Positions 1-10,013 are shown, counted from the first letter of the stretch. The stretch: DNA of 64,000 bases from Erythrobacter sp. WG (GCF_026586795.1 NZ_JAPFGY010000014.1:1-64000); one strand, 5' to 3'. Notes: generated by a model not told the origin, from the sequence alone. Translations and numbers: made by a program.

Positions 1-1332
1 CTTCGCGGCCGGGAGCGCTGCGGCCGGGGCGGCGAAGCCCGCCAAGCTCGCGCCGCCGCTCACCCGGAAGCGCGCCACCAGCTCGCCGAGCCGCTGCGCC
101 TCGGTCGACAGGCTGCGGGTCGCCGCCGTCGCCTCTTCGACCATCGCCGCGTTCTGCTGGGTCATCCGGTCGATCGTCCCGACCGCGACATTGACCTGCT
201 CGAGATTGCTCGCCTGCGCTGCGGTGGTCTCGGCGATCGCCCCGACCTGCGCGGTCACCGACCCGACCTGGGCGACGATTTCCGCAAGCAACGTGCCGGT
301 CTCCCCGACCAGGCTCACCCCGTCGCCGACGTGCGCTGTCGACTTGCCGATCAGCGCCTTGATGTCGCGCGCCGCATCGGCCGAGCGCTGGGCGAGCGCG
401 CGGACCTCGTTGGCGACCACCGCAAAGCCCTTGCCCGCCTCGCCGGCGCGCGCCGCCTCGACCCCGGCGTTCAAGGCCAGGAGGTTGGTCTGGAAGGCGA
501 TCCCGTCGATCACGTCGATGATCTGGGTGATCTCGCGCGCCGATTGCTCGATCGCGCCCATCGCCTCGACCGCCTTGCCGACCACCGCCCCGCCTTCGGT
601 GGCACGGGCATGGGTCTGGGCGATCGCGGCGCGCGCGGCGAGCGCGTTGTCGGCCGATTGCCGCGTGAGGTGGACCACCTCGCCGACCGAGGCGGCGGTC
701 TCCTCGAGGCTCGCGGCCTGCTGTTCGTTGCGCAGCGCGAGGTCTTCCGAAGCCGCGCGGATCTCGTCCGAGCTGGTCTGCACTCCGCCCGCGGTCGCGC
801 GGACCGCCTCGAGCATGGCCTCGAGCTTGGCGGTCGACTGGTTGAAGGCCTCCTGAAGCCGCAGGTGCTCGCCCGCGGGCATCCCGCTGATCCGATAGGT
901 GAGATCGCCCTCGGCGAGCCGATCGAGCGCGCCGGCGAGCACTTCGACGACCCGGCCCGACTGATCGGCCTCGGCGTCCTTCACGCGCAGCGCATTGGTG
1001 CGGAAGGCGTCCATCGCCTTGGTCATGCGGCCCACGCAATCGGTGTGGTCGATGCGGCGGATCGGCGAGGTGAGGTCGCCCGCCGCAAGCCCTTCCATGC
1101 GCACGACAGTCTCGACGTAGGACCGGCAGACCAGTTCCTTGGCAAGGACCATCATCGCCGTCGCCGCTCCCAGCGTCATGACGGCGGCGATCATCGCGGT
1201 CGCCGGGCCGATCACCCCCCACAGCACCAGCGCGTTGCCGAGCAGGTTGACGAGGCCGAACAGCACGGTTGCCGCAATCAGAACGGTGAACTTGGTGCGG
1301 ATCGGGGCGTGCTTGGTGAACCAGGTTAACAT
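1..1332 (-). CDS. Methyl-accepting chemotaxis protein (3' end outside window)
   Basis: Chemoreceptor that signals to CheA/CheW; the C-terminus runs off the left edge after 444 codons. It reads [15 protein letters not shown], then two closely spaced hydrophobic segments (about residues 15-60) with almost no periplasmic loop, so it has no obvious extracellular ligand-binding domain. HAMP-like segments follow around residues 70-145. The cytoplasmic signalling hairpin contains the conserved tip [20 protein letters not shown] and a downstream glutamine-rich methylation helix. It lies 108 bp downstream of the second receptor gene on the same strand and may be co-transcribed. The signal input is unknown; it probably senses a cytoplasmic or membrane cue, or works with the neighbouring receptor. 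Family assignment is firm, ligand is not. Confidence 0.93.
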   Translation of the reverse strand, partial: MLTWFTKHAPIRTKFTVLIAATVLFGLVNLLGNALVLWGVIGPATAMIAAVMTLGAATAMMVLAKELVCRSYVETVVRMEGLAAGDLTSPIRRIDHTDCVGRMTKAMDAFRTNALRVKDAEADQSGRVVEVLAGALDRLAEGDLTYRISGMPAGEHLRLQEAFNQSTAKLEAMLEAVRATAGGVQTSSDEIRAASEDLALRNEQQAASLEETAASVGEVVHLTRQSADNALAARAAIAQTHARATEGGAVVGKAVEAMGAIEQSAREITQIIDVIDGIAFQTNLLALNAGVEAARAGEAGKGFAVVANEVRALAQRSADAARDIKALIGKSTAHVGDGVSLVGETGTLLAEIVAQVGSVTAQVGAIAETTAAQASNLEQVNVAVGTIDRMTQQNAAMVEEATAATRSLSTEAQRLGELVARFRVSGGASLAGFAAPAAALPAAK

Positions 1333-1440
1333 CGCAAAAATCCTCGGGAGACATGACCGACGGCGAAAGGGTAGAGGCGAGGGCTGAAGGCTGTTTTGCG
1401 CGGGCGTCTCGCAAATTCCCCTAGCCGCGCCGCGAGGCGA

Positions 1441-3228
1441 TCAGGCCGCGCGCCGCTCTTGCGGGTGGGGGGCGGGAAGGGCGGGCGCGGCGTGCCACGC
1501 GCCGGGGGCAGGGCCGCCGCCGCCTGTCGCATCGCCGATGCGGAAGCCCGCAAAGGTCTGGGCGAGCTGGCGCGCCTCGTGGTTCAGGTTCTTGGTCGCC
1601 GCGTTGGTCTCCTCGACCATCGCGGCGTTCTGCTGGGTCATCCGGTCCATCGCCCCGATGGTTTCCGACACGCGGCGCAGCTGCACGCTCTGGTCGCTGA
1701 CCGCCTCGGCGATGCGCGAGACCGCCTCGGTCACCTCGGCGACCCGGGCGTTGATCGTGGTCAGCGCGGTCCCGGTCTCGTTGACGAGGCCCACCCCGGT
1801 GGTGACGTGGATGCCGACCGCCTCGATCCGTTTCTTGATCTCGCTCGCCGCTTCGGTGGCGCGCATCGACAGGGCGCGCACCTCGGATGCGACCACCGAG
1901 AAGCCCTTGCCCGCCTCCCCGGCACGCGCGGCCTCGACCCCGGCGTTCAAGGCGAGGAGGTTGGTCTGGAAGGCGATGGTGTCGATCATCGCGGTGATCT
2001 CGGAAATCTCGACCGTCGCGGTCTCGATCTTGCCCATCGCCTGGATCGCGCGGGCGACCACCTCGCCGCCGCTCTCGGCCTCCTCGCGCGCGGTGCGCAT
2101 CGCGCCGCTGACGCCGACCGCGAGGTTGGCATTCTCCTCGATGTTGGCCGACAGGCTCGCCATGGTGGTGGAGGAGAGCTGGAGCCGGCTCGCCTGCTCC
2201 TCGGACCGGCTGGCGAGATCGGTCATGGCGTGCTCGATCTCGCTCGAGGTCAGGTTGATCGCGCCGATGCTCTCGTTGACCGCGCCCATCGCCCCCGCGA
2301 GGCGTCCCAGCGCCTCGTTGAAGTTGGCGGCCAGCGTCTGGAAGGCGGGCGGCATGTCGGTGAGGCGCACGGTGAGGTCGGCATTGGCGAGCGCGGCGAG
2401 GTTGGCGCCGAGCCGGGCGACCGCCTCCTCGCGCTCGGCGACCGATTGCTGGCGCTCGCGCGCGGCGTCGCGGAAGACGAGCATCGCCTGCGCCATGTCG
2501 CCCAGTTCGTCGCTGCGGCCGGCGCCCGGGATGGGGGTCTCGTTGGCGCCGCGCGACAGCTCGGTCATGGCGCGGGTGAGCGCGACGATCGGCCCGGCGA
2601 TCGAGCGGGTCAGCGCGCGGGCCAGCACCAGCGCGAGGCCGATGAGGAGCACCGCGCCGAGACCCAGGGCGATCCACGCCCACATGATCACTGCCGCCTG
2701 CCGCGCGCTCTGCTCGGCGATGGCGGCGTGCTGCGCATCGCGGATTTCGCGCAAGGGATTGACCGCGGCGCTGACCAGCACCTTCTTGCCTGCCGCGCGG
2801 ATCGCCTCCTGCGCCGCGTCGCGCTGCCCCGCCTTGACGCGGGCGACATACTTGTCGCCCCAGTCGCGCCGCCACTTCAGGGTTTCTGCGCGGCTGGCGC
2901 GGACCTTCTCCGCAAGCGGCGAGCCGGCGAGCGCGCTTTCCAGTTCCGCCGAGGCCTTGTCGTAATCGTCACGGCCCTCATAGTAGGACTTGAGGTAGCT
3001 CGGATCGGCGGTGACCAGGAATCCGCGCAGCTGGCTGTTCTGGCGCAGCAGCGCCGTCTCCAAGGCGAGCACGTCGGCGAGGATTTCCTGGCTGGCGGTG
3101 TTCTTCGTGGTCACCGAGGAGATCATCGCAAGGCTTACCCCGCAGGCGATCATGACGGCGGCGGCGACGATGTTGAGTGTCATGAAGCCCAGAGCAAGGC
3201 GGCGGGGTATCTTCAGACGGTCAAGCAC
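1441..3228 (-). CDS. Methyl-accepting chemotaxis protein with CHASE3-like sensor
   Basis: A 595-residue inner-membrane chemoreceptor. TM1 lies at about residues 12-33. A helical periplasmic region (about 40-185) looks like a CHASE3 domain, with the typical [13 protein letters not shown] pattern. TM2 lies at about 187-210, then HAMP (about 211-265) and the MCP signalling domain, with the tip [20 protein letters not shown] near residue 420. The start is GTG, preceded on the minus strand by a strong AGGAGAGGA ribosome-binding site. The C-terminus is Pro/Ala-rich and lacks a visible NWETF-type CheR/CheB tether. It is upstream of the other receptor gene. CHASE3 ligands are generally unknown. Confidence 0.95.
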   Translation of the reverse strand: MLDRLKIPRRLALGFMTLNIVAAAVMIACGVSLAMISSVTTKNTASQEILADVLALETALLRQNSQLRGFLVTADPSYLKSYYEGRDDYDKASAELESALAGSPLAEKVRASRAETLKWRRDWGDKYVARVKAGQRDAAQEAIRAAGKKVLVSAAVNPLREIRDAQHAAIAEQSARQAAVIMWAWIALGLGAVLLIGLALVLARALTRSIAGPIVALTRAMTELSRGANETPIPGAGRSDELGDMAQAMLVFRDAARERQQSVAEREEAVARLGANLAALANADLTVRLTDMPPAFQTLAANFNEALGRLAGAMGAVNESIGAINLTSSEIEHAMTDLASRSEEQASRLQLSSTTMASLSANIEENANLAVGVSGAMRTAREEAESGGEVVARAIQAMGKIETATVEISEITAMIDTIAFQTNLLALNAGVEAARAGEAGKGFSVVASEVRALSMRATEAASEIKKRIEAVGIHVTTGVGLVNETGTALTTINARVAEVTEAVSRIAEAVSDQSVQLRRVSETIGAMDRMTQQNAAMVEETNAATKNLNHEARQLAQTFAGFRIGDATGGGGPAPGAWHAAPALPAPHPQERRAA

Positions 3229-3436
3229 GGGTCGGTCCTCTCCTGGACAGGTCGGGCAAGCGGCTGGTCGAGCCGTTCGGAGCCTGCCGGATAGGCCCCG
3301 CGCTTTAACCCGGCGCGTTCCCGGCGCTCGGTAGTGCTACTATGGCGCGATCACCCGGGAACCGGCGCGGCCCTGCGCGGACGGCCTGCGCGCTTTCCCC
3401 TAGCTGCGGGTGGCAAGCTGTTGGGCCGCGCTGCCT

Positions 3437-4573
3437 ATGGCCGCCGGCATGGCAGTTCCCGTTCCTTCCCGCACCGCCTGCGCGCCGCGATCCGTTCCGG
3501 CGGGCGGATTGCGTATCCAGCGCCAGCTCGGTCTCGAGGCCGTCAAGGCCGAGGCGCTCGGCAATCGCTTGGCCGCGCTGCTGATGCGCGTGCTGGCGCG
3601 GACCGTGCCGCGCGCCCCGGAGCTGGCGCGGCTGCTCGAGGCCTGGCCCGGCGATCTTGCCGCCGATGCGATGACCTTCCGCCTGTGCTCGGGGCTGCAC
3701 GCACTCGCCCGCGGCGGGGGTGCGGCGGGGCTCGAGGTTCTCTACCGCGAGCGGGGCGAGGGCGCGGCGCTGCCCGATCCGGCCGCGCTCGAGAACGCGG
3801 TGCTCGCCGCGCTGTCGGATCACGCCGCGATGCTGGGCGCATGGATCGCGCATCCCACCCAGACCAACGAGGTCGCCCGCGTGGCCGGGCTGGTGGCGGT
3901 GCTGATGGCGCTCGATGCGCGCGCGGCGATGCCCTGCGAGGTGCTGGAGCTGGGCGCGAGCGCCGGGCTCAACCTCAACTTCCCGCACTACGCCTGCCGC
4001 ATCGGGGCGCGCACCGTGCTGGCCGCGGACAGCCCGGTCATGCTCGCACCCGAGTGGCGCGGCGGCCTGCCGCCGGCCCACGAGGTGGCGGTGCGGCGCG
4101 CGATCGGGGTCGATCTCAACCCGCTCGACCCGGCGCGGCCCGGCGATTGCGCGCAGCTCGAGGCCTATGTCTGGCCGGGCGAGCCGGCGCGCAGCGCGCG
4201 GCTTGCCGCAGCCCTCGCGCTCGCCCGCCGGCATCCGCCCCGGGTCTGCGTCGGACAGGCGGGCGACTGGCTGACCCGCAGGCTCGCCGAGCCGCAGCCG
4301 GCCGGGGTGCGGCGGGTCGTGTTCCACTCGATGGTGCTGCAATATCTCGACCCCCTCGAACGGGCCGGGATCGCGGCGACGCTCGCCGCCGCCGGCAGCC
4401 GCGCGCGGCCCGAATGCCCGCTCGTCCACGTCGGCATGGAATGGCGCGCCGACCGGCAGGCGGTGGAGCTGATCGTCACGGTCTGGGACGGTGGCCCCGG
4501 CTCGGGCGAGGCGCGGCTCGCGGCGCATTGCCACCCCTATGGCGAATGGATCGACTGGCACGGCCTTGGCTGA
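3437..4573 (+). CDS. DUF2332 family protein
   Basis: About 378 residues, cytoplasmic, with no signal peptide or membrane segment after the N-terminus. The order of motifs fits DUF2332: an N-terminal helical part, GAWIAHPTQTNEVAR near the middle, the glycine-rich ELGASAGLNLNFPHY (reminiscent of a SAM-binding motif I), a VVFHSMVLQYL segment, and a C-terminal WRADRQAVELIVTVWDGG. The family has no established biochemical role. The start is uncertain: ATG at 3437 or 3449, or GTG at 3410, are all in frame and none has a clear ribosome-binding site. It is divergent from the chemoreceptor and 138 bp upstream of a TonB receptor. Confidence 0.75.
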   Translation: MAAGMAVPVPSRTACAPRSVPAGGLRIQRQLGLEAVKAEALGNRLAALLMRVLARTVPRAPELARLLEAWPGDLAADAMTFRLCSGLHALARGGGAAGLEVLYRERGEGAALPDPAALENAVLAALSDHAAMLGAWIAHPTQTNEVARVAGLVAVLMALDARAAMPCEVLELGASAGLNLNFPHYACRIGARTVLAADSPVMLAPEWRGGLPPAHEVAVRRAIGVDLNPLDPARPGDCAQLEAYVWPGEPARSARLAAALALARRHPPRVCVGQAGDWLTRRLAEPQPAGVRRVVFHSMVLQYLDPLERAGIAATLAAAGSRARPECPLVHVGMEWRADRQAVELIVTVWDGGPGSGEARLAAHCHPYGEWIDWHGLG

Positions 4574-4711
4574 GCCCTGCGGGTTCGCCCCTAGCGCTCA
4601 ATCCCTAGGCCCCCCTTTCGCCTCCGCCAACCGGCCGGCCCCTATCCGGCAGGCCGCACACCAAGAAGCCGGACCGGACCGATGCCCCGGCGATGCGGGA
4701 GGAGCCAAGCC

Positions 4712-7195
4712 ATGAAATTCAAGACCACGCTGCTGTTCTTTGCCGCCAGCGGCGCGATCGCCGCGCCTGCGCTCGCGGAGGACCGTGCGGCCGAGGACGC
4801 CGTGACCGAGGCGCCCGGCAAGACCGACGCCAAGCCTCCGGTCGAGATCTTCTCCACCGGCATGGCCAAGGGCCGCGACCGGCTCGACAGCGCCACCTCC
4901 ACCAGCGCGCTGAAAGGCGACGACATCCAGCGCTTCGGCCCGCGCCCCCTGTCCGAGGTGCTGCGCACCATGGCCGGGATGCGCGTGGCGAGCGGCATCG
5001 GGGAAGGCAACAACAACTACACCGTGCGCGGCCTGCCGCTCGCCGCAGGGGGATCGAAATATATGCAGTTCCAAGAGGACGGCCTGCCGGTCCTCGAATT
5101 CGGCGACATCTTCAACGTCGCCACCGACGTCTATCTCAGAAACGATTTCACGGTAAGCGCGATCGAGACGATCCGCGGCGGATCGGCCTCGACCTTCGCC
5201 TCTAATTCGCCGGGGGGGATCGTCAACGTGATCTCGCGCACCGGCACCGAACAGGGCGGGCGCGCGCAGGTCACCCTCGGGCTCGGCTTCGACAGCAAGC
5301 GCCTCGATTTCGACTACGGGGCGAAGCTCGGCGAGAACACCCGCTTCTACATCGGCGGCTTCTACCGCGCGGGCGAAGGACCGCGGCGGATCGGCCTGAC
5401 CGGCTGGCAGGGCGGGCAGATCAAGGCCAACATCACCCGCGAATTCGCCGGGGGCTACGTGCGTGCCTATCTCAAGTATCTCGACGACCGCTCGCCGACC
5501 TACGCGCCCTATTTCGTCAACATCACCGGCACCGACGCAAACCCGCGCTATCGCAGCTTCCCGGGCTTCGACCTGCGCTCGGACGCGGTGCTCTCGCCCA
5601 ATCTCGGCCCGATCATCACGCTTGACGGCAACAACAACCCGGCCGCCTATTCGATCAACACCGGGCAGAGCGCGACCTCCAAATCCATCGGCATCGAAGC
5701 GCAGTTCGAGATCGGCGGCTGGACCGTCACCGAAAGGGCGCGCTACGCCAAGAACGGCGGCGATTTCAGCCGCACCTTCCCCAACCGCGCCGATACCGTG
5801 GCCGCCTTCGCCGCCTCGATCGGCGGGCCGGGCGCGACGGCGCGCTACGCCAGCGGTCCGAACACCGGCCAGCTGGTCCCCGCCGATGCCAACGGCAACG
5901 GCCTCCTCGCGCTTTACTTCACGTCCTACAATCAGGCCGCCGCGCTCGACAATTTCACCAACGACCTGCGCGCCAGCCGGGTGTGGGACGTGGGCGGGGG
6001 CAAGCTCACCACCACGGCGGGGCTCTACTACGCGGCGCAGGCCCTGTCATCGACCTGGCTGCACACATCGCAGGTCATCGATGCCGCCGGCGGGGGCCGG
6101 ACCGCGATGGTCGACATCTTCAACGCCGCCGGCGTCGCCCAGACCCAGAACGGCTACTTCGCCTACGGACGCGGGGCGAGCAGCCTGTTCCGCCGCATCT
6201 TCGATGTCGATTACGATGTGCTCGCGCCCTACGGATCGATCAACTGGCACGTCGGCAAGCTCGCGATCGGCGGCAGCCTGCGCTACGACCGGGGCAGCGT
6301 CAGCGGCCAGCTGTTCGGTGCGGACCTCGGCGGCGGGCGCGTGGGCCTGGGCAGCTTCGACGTCAACCGCGACGGGGTGCTGGGCCCCGCGGAACGGCGG
6401 GTCGCCTCGATCCCGCTCGATCGCCCGGCGCCGGTCGACTACAAATATGGCTATCTCAACTATTCGGTCGGGGTGAACTACCGCGTCGCCGAGCCCTTTT
6501 CGGTCTTCGCCCGCTACAGCCTCGGCCACCGCGCGGCCGCCGATAAGGTGCTGTTCACCCCGGCGGTGAGCAGCGTCACCGGCCGGGTCCTCGATGCCGA
6601 GGACAAGGACGATACCGTTATCCAGGTCGAGGGCGGCTTCAAGTTCCGCAAGGACGGCATCACCATCAACGGCACGGTCTTTCATGTCGAGGCCGAGGAT
6701 CAGAACGTGCTGAACGGCGCGGCGTCCTCGACCGACCGGACCTACAAGGCGGACGGGGTGGAGCTGGAAGGCACGATCACCCGCGGCGTCTTCAGCCTGA
6801 TGGCGGCAGCGACCTGGACGAAGGCCGAAATCAGCGAGGACCGGGTCGGCGGGGTCTTCACCGGCAGCAACCCGCGCCACCAGCCCGATTGGGTGCTGGT
6901 CGCGGTGCCGCAGCTCGATTTCGGCAGCCTCGCGATGGGCGCGAACATCGTCACCATCACCGGCAGCTTCGCGCAGGATTCGAACCTGCTGCGGATGCCC
7001 GGCTTCACCCAGGTCGGCGCCTTCCTCGAATATGATCCCGCCAGCAACCTGCGGCTGACGGTGAGCGCGCAGAACCTGTTCGACACGCTCGGCATCTACG
7101 AGGTCAACCAGGCGAGCGTTCCGGCCAATGGCATCGGCTTTGCGCGCGCCGCCAACGGCCGGACGGTGCAGGCTTCGCTCGCGCTGTCGTTTTGA
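4712..7195 (+). CDS. TonB-dependent outer-membrane receptor
   Basis: An 827-residue receptor for energised uptake across the outer membrane. A signal peptide (MKFKTTLLFFAASGAIAAP, cut near ALA-EDR) is followed by a plug domain (about 45-175) with the patterns VLRTMAGMRV, YTVRGLP and IETIRGGSASTFASNSPGG. A long beta-barrel follows, ending ASLALSF with the terminal aromatic residue typical of outer-membrane proteins. The chosen ATG has GGAGGA at the right distance; an in-frame ATG 30 bases upstream would spoil the signal peptide. No transporter, hydrolase or sigma/anti-sigma pair sits next to it, so the substrate cannot be guessed. A strong terminator follows. Confidence 0.93.
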   Translation: MKFKTTLLFFAASGAIAAPALAEDRAAEDAVTEAPGKTDAKPPVEIFSTGMAKGRDRLDSATSTSALKGDDIQRFGPRPLSEVLRTMAGMRVASGIGEGNNNYTVRGLPLAAGGSKYMQFQEDGLPVLEFGDIFNVATDVYLRNDFTVSAIETIRGGSASTFASNSPGGIVNVISRTGTEQGGRAQVTLGLGFDSKRLDFDYGAKLGENTRFYIGGFYRAGEGPRRIGLTGWQGGQIKANITREFAGGYVRAYLKYLDDRSPTYAPYFVNITGTDANPRYRSFPGFDLRSDAVLSPNLGPIITLDGNNNPAAYSINTGQSATSKSIGIEAQFEIGGWTVTERARYAKNGGDFSRTFPNRADTVAAFAASIGGPGATARYASGPNTGQLVPADANGNGLLALYFTSYNQAAALDNFTNDLRASRVWDVGGGKLTTTAGLYYAAQALSSTWLHTSQVIDAAGGGRTAMVDIFNAAGVAQTQNGYFAYGRGASSLFRRIFDVDYDVLAPYGSINWHVGKLAIGGSLRYDRGSVSGQLFGADLGGGRVGLGSFDVNRDGVLGPAERRVASIPLDRPAPVDYKYGYLNYSVGVNYRVAEPFSVFARYSLGHRAAADKVLFTPAVSSVTGRVLDAEDKDDTVIQVEGGFKFRKDGITINGTVFHVEAEDQNVLNGAASSTDRTYKADGVELEGTITRGVFSLMAAATWTKAEISEDRVGGVFTGSNPRHQPDWVLVAVPQLDFGSLAMGANIVTITGSFAQDSNLLRMPGFTQVGAFLEYDPASNLRLTVSAQNLFDTLGIYEVNQASVPANGIGFARAANGRTVQASLALSF

Positions 7196-7220
7196 TCTCC
7201 GGCGACAGGGCATGGGCAAG

Positions 7221-7252
7221 GGGACCGGCGCGCGCGCGCCGGTCCCTCTTTT
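7221..7252 (+). terminator. Intrinsic terminator of the TonB receptor gene
   Basis: A perfect 26-base palindrome (7221-7246), beginning GGGACCGGCG and ending CGCCGGTCCC, can fold into an 11-bp stem with a CGCG loop and is followed by TCTTTT. It lies 25 bases after the receptor stop codon and between convergent genes, so it probably also stops the minus-strand HD gene from reading through in the other direction only weakly. Confidence 0.85.
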
Positions 7253-7283
7253 CATGCGGCGGTGATCGCCCCGCCTGCCGGGG

Positions 7284-8564
7284 TCAGGCGGGTTGCGCGG
7301 TGCGGCAGGCGCTCAGGAACACGAGTTCGCGCAGCTGCGCATCCTCCGGCAGTTCGAGCCCGGAAAGATCGGCGATCCCGACGATCCGCTCGCGCGCGCC
7401 CGGCTCGGCCAGCGCGATGCGTTGGGTAAGGATGCGTTCGCGGGCGGCGAGCGAATAGAACGCCAGCACCACCGGCCGCATCGGGTCCTTGCGGTCCTCG
7501 TCGATGACCATCGCGATCCTGCCGCTTTCGAGCGTGACGAAGGAGCCGACCGGATAAAGGCCGATCGTCTCGATGAACATCCGTAGGATATCCTCGTCGA
7601 AGGCGCCCTTCTGGTCGCGCAGCGCCTCGACCGCGTGCGCCGGGTCGAGCGGCGCGCGGCCGGGCGTTCCCGCCAGCAGGAATTCGAAACTGTCGCAGAT
7701 CGCCGCCATGCGTGCGATCATCGGGATGTCGTCCCCGGCGCGGCGCTGGGGGTAGCCCAGGCCGTCGATGCGCTCGTGATGGAACAGGCACGCATCGAGC
7801 ACCGCACGCGGCAGGGTGTCGTCGTTCTGGAGCGCGCGGTAGCCGAGCAGCACGTGGCTTTGCCAGATCCGTTCATCGCGGGCGCGGTTCTCGCCGGCAA
7901 GGACCGGGTCGGCCTGCGGCAGGTAGTTGACCCCGATATCGAGCAGCAGCCCGGCGAGCCCGCATTCGCGCATCTCCTGCCCGGTGAGCTTCATGCGTCC
8001 CGCAAGCGCGATCATCAGCGCGCTGACCGACAGGGCGCGGCGGAACACCGCCTCGTTCTTGAGCTTGCAGCGCATCAGCCCGCTGAAGGCCTGCGGGTTG
8101 CGGCGCACCGAGGCGAGGATGTCGCCGACCACCGGTTCCACCTTGCGAATGTCGAGCGCCTTGCCGAGCCGCGCGTCGAGCTGGAGCCGGCCGAGCCGTT
8201 CGCGCCCCTGTTCGGCGATGCCGGCGGCGCGTTCGACCTCCTCGGCGAAGCTTGCCGGACGCGGCTCGGCAAGCTGGGCGACAGTGCGCCGCTTGATCGC
8301 GCCGATCCGCGCGGCTGCGGTGGAGGCGGGTGGCGCCGTGATGGCGGGCATGGGCGCGGGCGCGGTGCGCGCTGCGGCGAGATCGCGTCCCTTGCTGGTG
8401 TCGATCACCACGCCGCGCACCCGGCTGGCCCTGATCGCGGCCAGGCGGCTTTCGTCGGCGACCAGGAACTTCGCCTTCCAGAAGGGATGGTCGAACCAGT
8501 TGCCCTCGAAGCGGTGGACGAACATCCCGACCTCAAGGTCTTCGACGGGGATCTGTTTCAACAT
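7284..8564 (-). CDS. DUF3391 plus HD-GYP-like protein with degenerate metal site
   Basis: A 426-residue cytoplasmic protein. The N-terminal 60 residues match DUF3391 (starting LKQIPVEDLEVGMFVHRF), which usually precedes HD-GYP cyclic-di-GMP phosphodiesterase domains. In the HD part (about 165-300) the GYP signature HHERIDGLGYP (262-272), the helical His237 and Asp291 are kept. The HD dyad, however, reads LLLDIG (Leu208-Asp209), and the first metal-binding histidine position reads RRALS (Ala177). Two expected iron ligands are therefore missing and activity is doubtful; a c-di-GMP binding or regulatory role is an alternative. It is divergent from the CheB-like gene, with a 239-bp gap in which I see no gene. 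Confidence 0.85.
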   Translation of the reverse strand: MLKQIPVEDLEVGMFVHRFEGNWFDHPFWKAKFLVADESRLAAIRASRVRGVVIDTSKGRDLAAARTAPAPMPAITAPPASTAAARIGAIKRRTVAQLAEPRPASFAEEVERAAGIAEQGRERLGRLQLDARLGKALDIRKVEPVVGDILASVRRNPQAFSGLMRCKLKNEAVFRRALSVSALMIALAGRMKLTGQEMRECGLAGLLLDIGVNYLPQADPVLAGENRARDERIWQSHVLLGYRALQNDDTLPRAVLDACLFHHERIDGLGYPQRRAGDDIPMIARMAAICDSFEFLLAGTPGRAPLDPAHAVEALRDQKGAFDEDILRMFIETIGLYPVGSFVTLESGRIAMVIDEDRKDPMRPVVLAFYSLAARERILTQRIALAEPGARERIVGIADLSGLELPEDAQLRELVFLSACRTAQPA

Positions 8565-8803
8565 GATCTGGCCAGCTCCCGTTGTCCCCGCACGATGCTA
8601 GGCCTTCATCCCTAGTATCGGGCGCGCGGTCGGCTCCGGAACATCACGTAGGTGGGCGGCGCGAGGGCCTCACGGCGGCAGCGGCGCGACTATGCGCAAG
8701 CCCCTAGCGCCCACGCGCCGATTTGTTCGCCGCTGGCGCGCTACCCCGCTCGCCAGGCGCGCCGGTTCCCGGGTGCCCGTCCAATCGATGAGGCTGAGTG
8801 ACG

Positions 8804-9838
8804 ATGGCGAACGTACGAGTGCTGGTGGTCGACGATTCCGCGGCGATGCGCGCGCTGTTCTGCGACATTCTCGACAACGCCAAGGGTGTCGCGGTGTGCG
8901 GCACGGCCAAGAACGCCGAGGAGGCGCGTGCGCAGCTTGAGACGCTCAAGCCCGATGTGCTCACCCTCGATGTCGAGATGCCCGGCATGAGCGGGATGGA
9001 GTTTCTCGAGGAGATCATGGCGACCCGGCCCATGCCGGTCATCATGCTGTCCTCGATAACCCAGGCCGGCACCGGCACCGCGCGGCGCGCGCTTGAGCTG
9101 GGCGCGGTGCACTGCTTCCCCAAGCCGCTCCACACCTCGCGCGAGGAATTCGACGCGACGGTGCGCACGCTGGGCGACATCGTGCTGAAGGCGGCGGCGG
9201 GCGAATTGCAGCCCGGCGGGGTCGGGGCGGAGGCGGACGCGGCGGGCGGCGCGAAGTATCGCAGCGACGGGCGGATCGTCGCGCTCGCCTGCGGGGCGGC
9301 GGGGATCGAGACCGCGCGCCAGGTGCTCGCCGCCTATGACGCCGCCTGCCCGCCGACGGTGGTGCTGTTCGATGCCGATCAGGCCACGGTCGAGAACGCG
9401 ATGCGGGCGATGCGCCATTCGCTGCCCTGCCAGCTCGAGGATGCGGTGGACGGCGTCAGCCTCGAGATCGGCAAGGTGTGGCTGGCGCACAACCCCACCC
9501 GCCACGTCATCGTCGAGGCCGGCGAGCCGCCGCGCCTGCGGCTTGTCGAGCGCGATCCCGTCAACGGCTGCCGCCCGTCCGCGGACCTGCTGTTCGGCAG
9601 CCTCGCGCGCACCGGCCTGCCGGCGCTCGGCGGGCTGCTGACGGGCGGCGGGACCGACGGGGTGCGCGGGCTCGGCATCCTTGCCGAGACCAAGGGCAAG
9701 GTGTTCGTCCAGCGTCCCGCCGACTACGCCCCGCGCGACCGCTACGATGCGGTGCGCGGGCAGGGGCTGGAGCTTGCCGATCTGCGGCAGGAGGCGATCC
9801 CCGACTGGATCCTGGAACAGACCAACGCGGAAGGCTGA
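8804..9838 (+). CDS. CheB-like response regulator with inactivated methylesterase domain
   Basis: A 344-residue two-domain protein with the CheB layout: a receiver domain (1-125) with Asp10, Asp11, phospho-acceptor Asp56 and Lys107 all present, then a CheB-type C-terminal domain (about 155-325). The alignment anchors VNGCRPSADLLFGSLA and TGGGTDGVRG are clear, so the domain identity is good. The catalytic serine motif (GAST in CheB) reads ACGA, and the catalytic histidine (TQHMP) is replaced by LFDAD; only the Asp of TDG remains. It is thus probably not a demethylase or deamidase. The start could also be GTG at 8798. No cheA, cheW or cheR is nearby in the window. Confidence 0.88.
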   Translation: MANVRVLVVDDSAAMRALFCDILDNAKGVAVCGTAKNAEEARAQLETLKPDVLTLDVEMPGMSGMEFLEEIMATRPMPVIMLSSITQAGTGTARRALELGAVHCFPKPLHTSREEFDATVRTLGDIVLKAAAGELQPGGVGAEADAAGGAKYRSDGRIVALACGAAGIETARQVLAAYDAACPPTVVLFDADQATVENAMRAMRHSLPCQLEDAVDGVSLEIGKVWLAHNPTRHVIVEAGEPPRLRLVERDPVNGCRPSADLLFGSLARTGLPALGGLLTGGGTDGVRGLGILAETKGKVFVQRPADYAPRDRYDAVRGQGLELADLRQEAIPDWILEQTNAEG

Positions 9839-10013
9839 ACCCCCAGCGTCCGGCCGATCCGCCGGGCGAGCCTGCAAGATCGTGAAGATGTGTCCCGATG
9901 GCGACAGTGCGGGCAAAGTCGCGTCATCATCGAACTGCAATATTCGGGTCAACAAGCCGTAACAGATCGCCCCTAGCCGCCGGCCACACACAAAAGCCAA
10001 TAAGGGGGCTACC

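Noticed and set aside
1396..3294. Plus-strand frame of 632 codons over the second chemoreceptor
   Set aside because: Shadow of the chemoreceptor, whose HAMP and signalling domains are unmistakable on the minus strand.
4556..4571. A sigma-54-like sequence (TGGCACG-N4-TGGCT type) 140 bases before the first TonB receptor
   Set aside because: It fits 15 of 16 consensus positions but encodes the last residues (DWHGLG, stop) of the DUF2332 protein and has no activator gene or enhancer repeat nearby; coincidence is likely.
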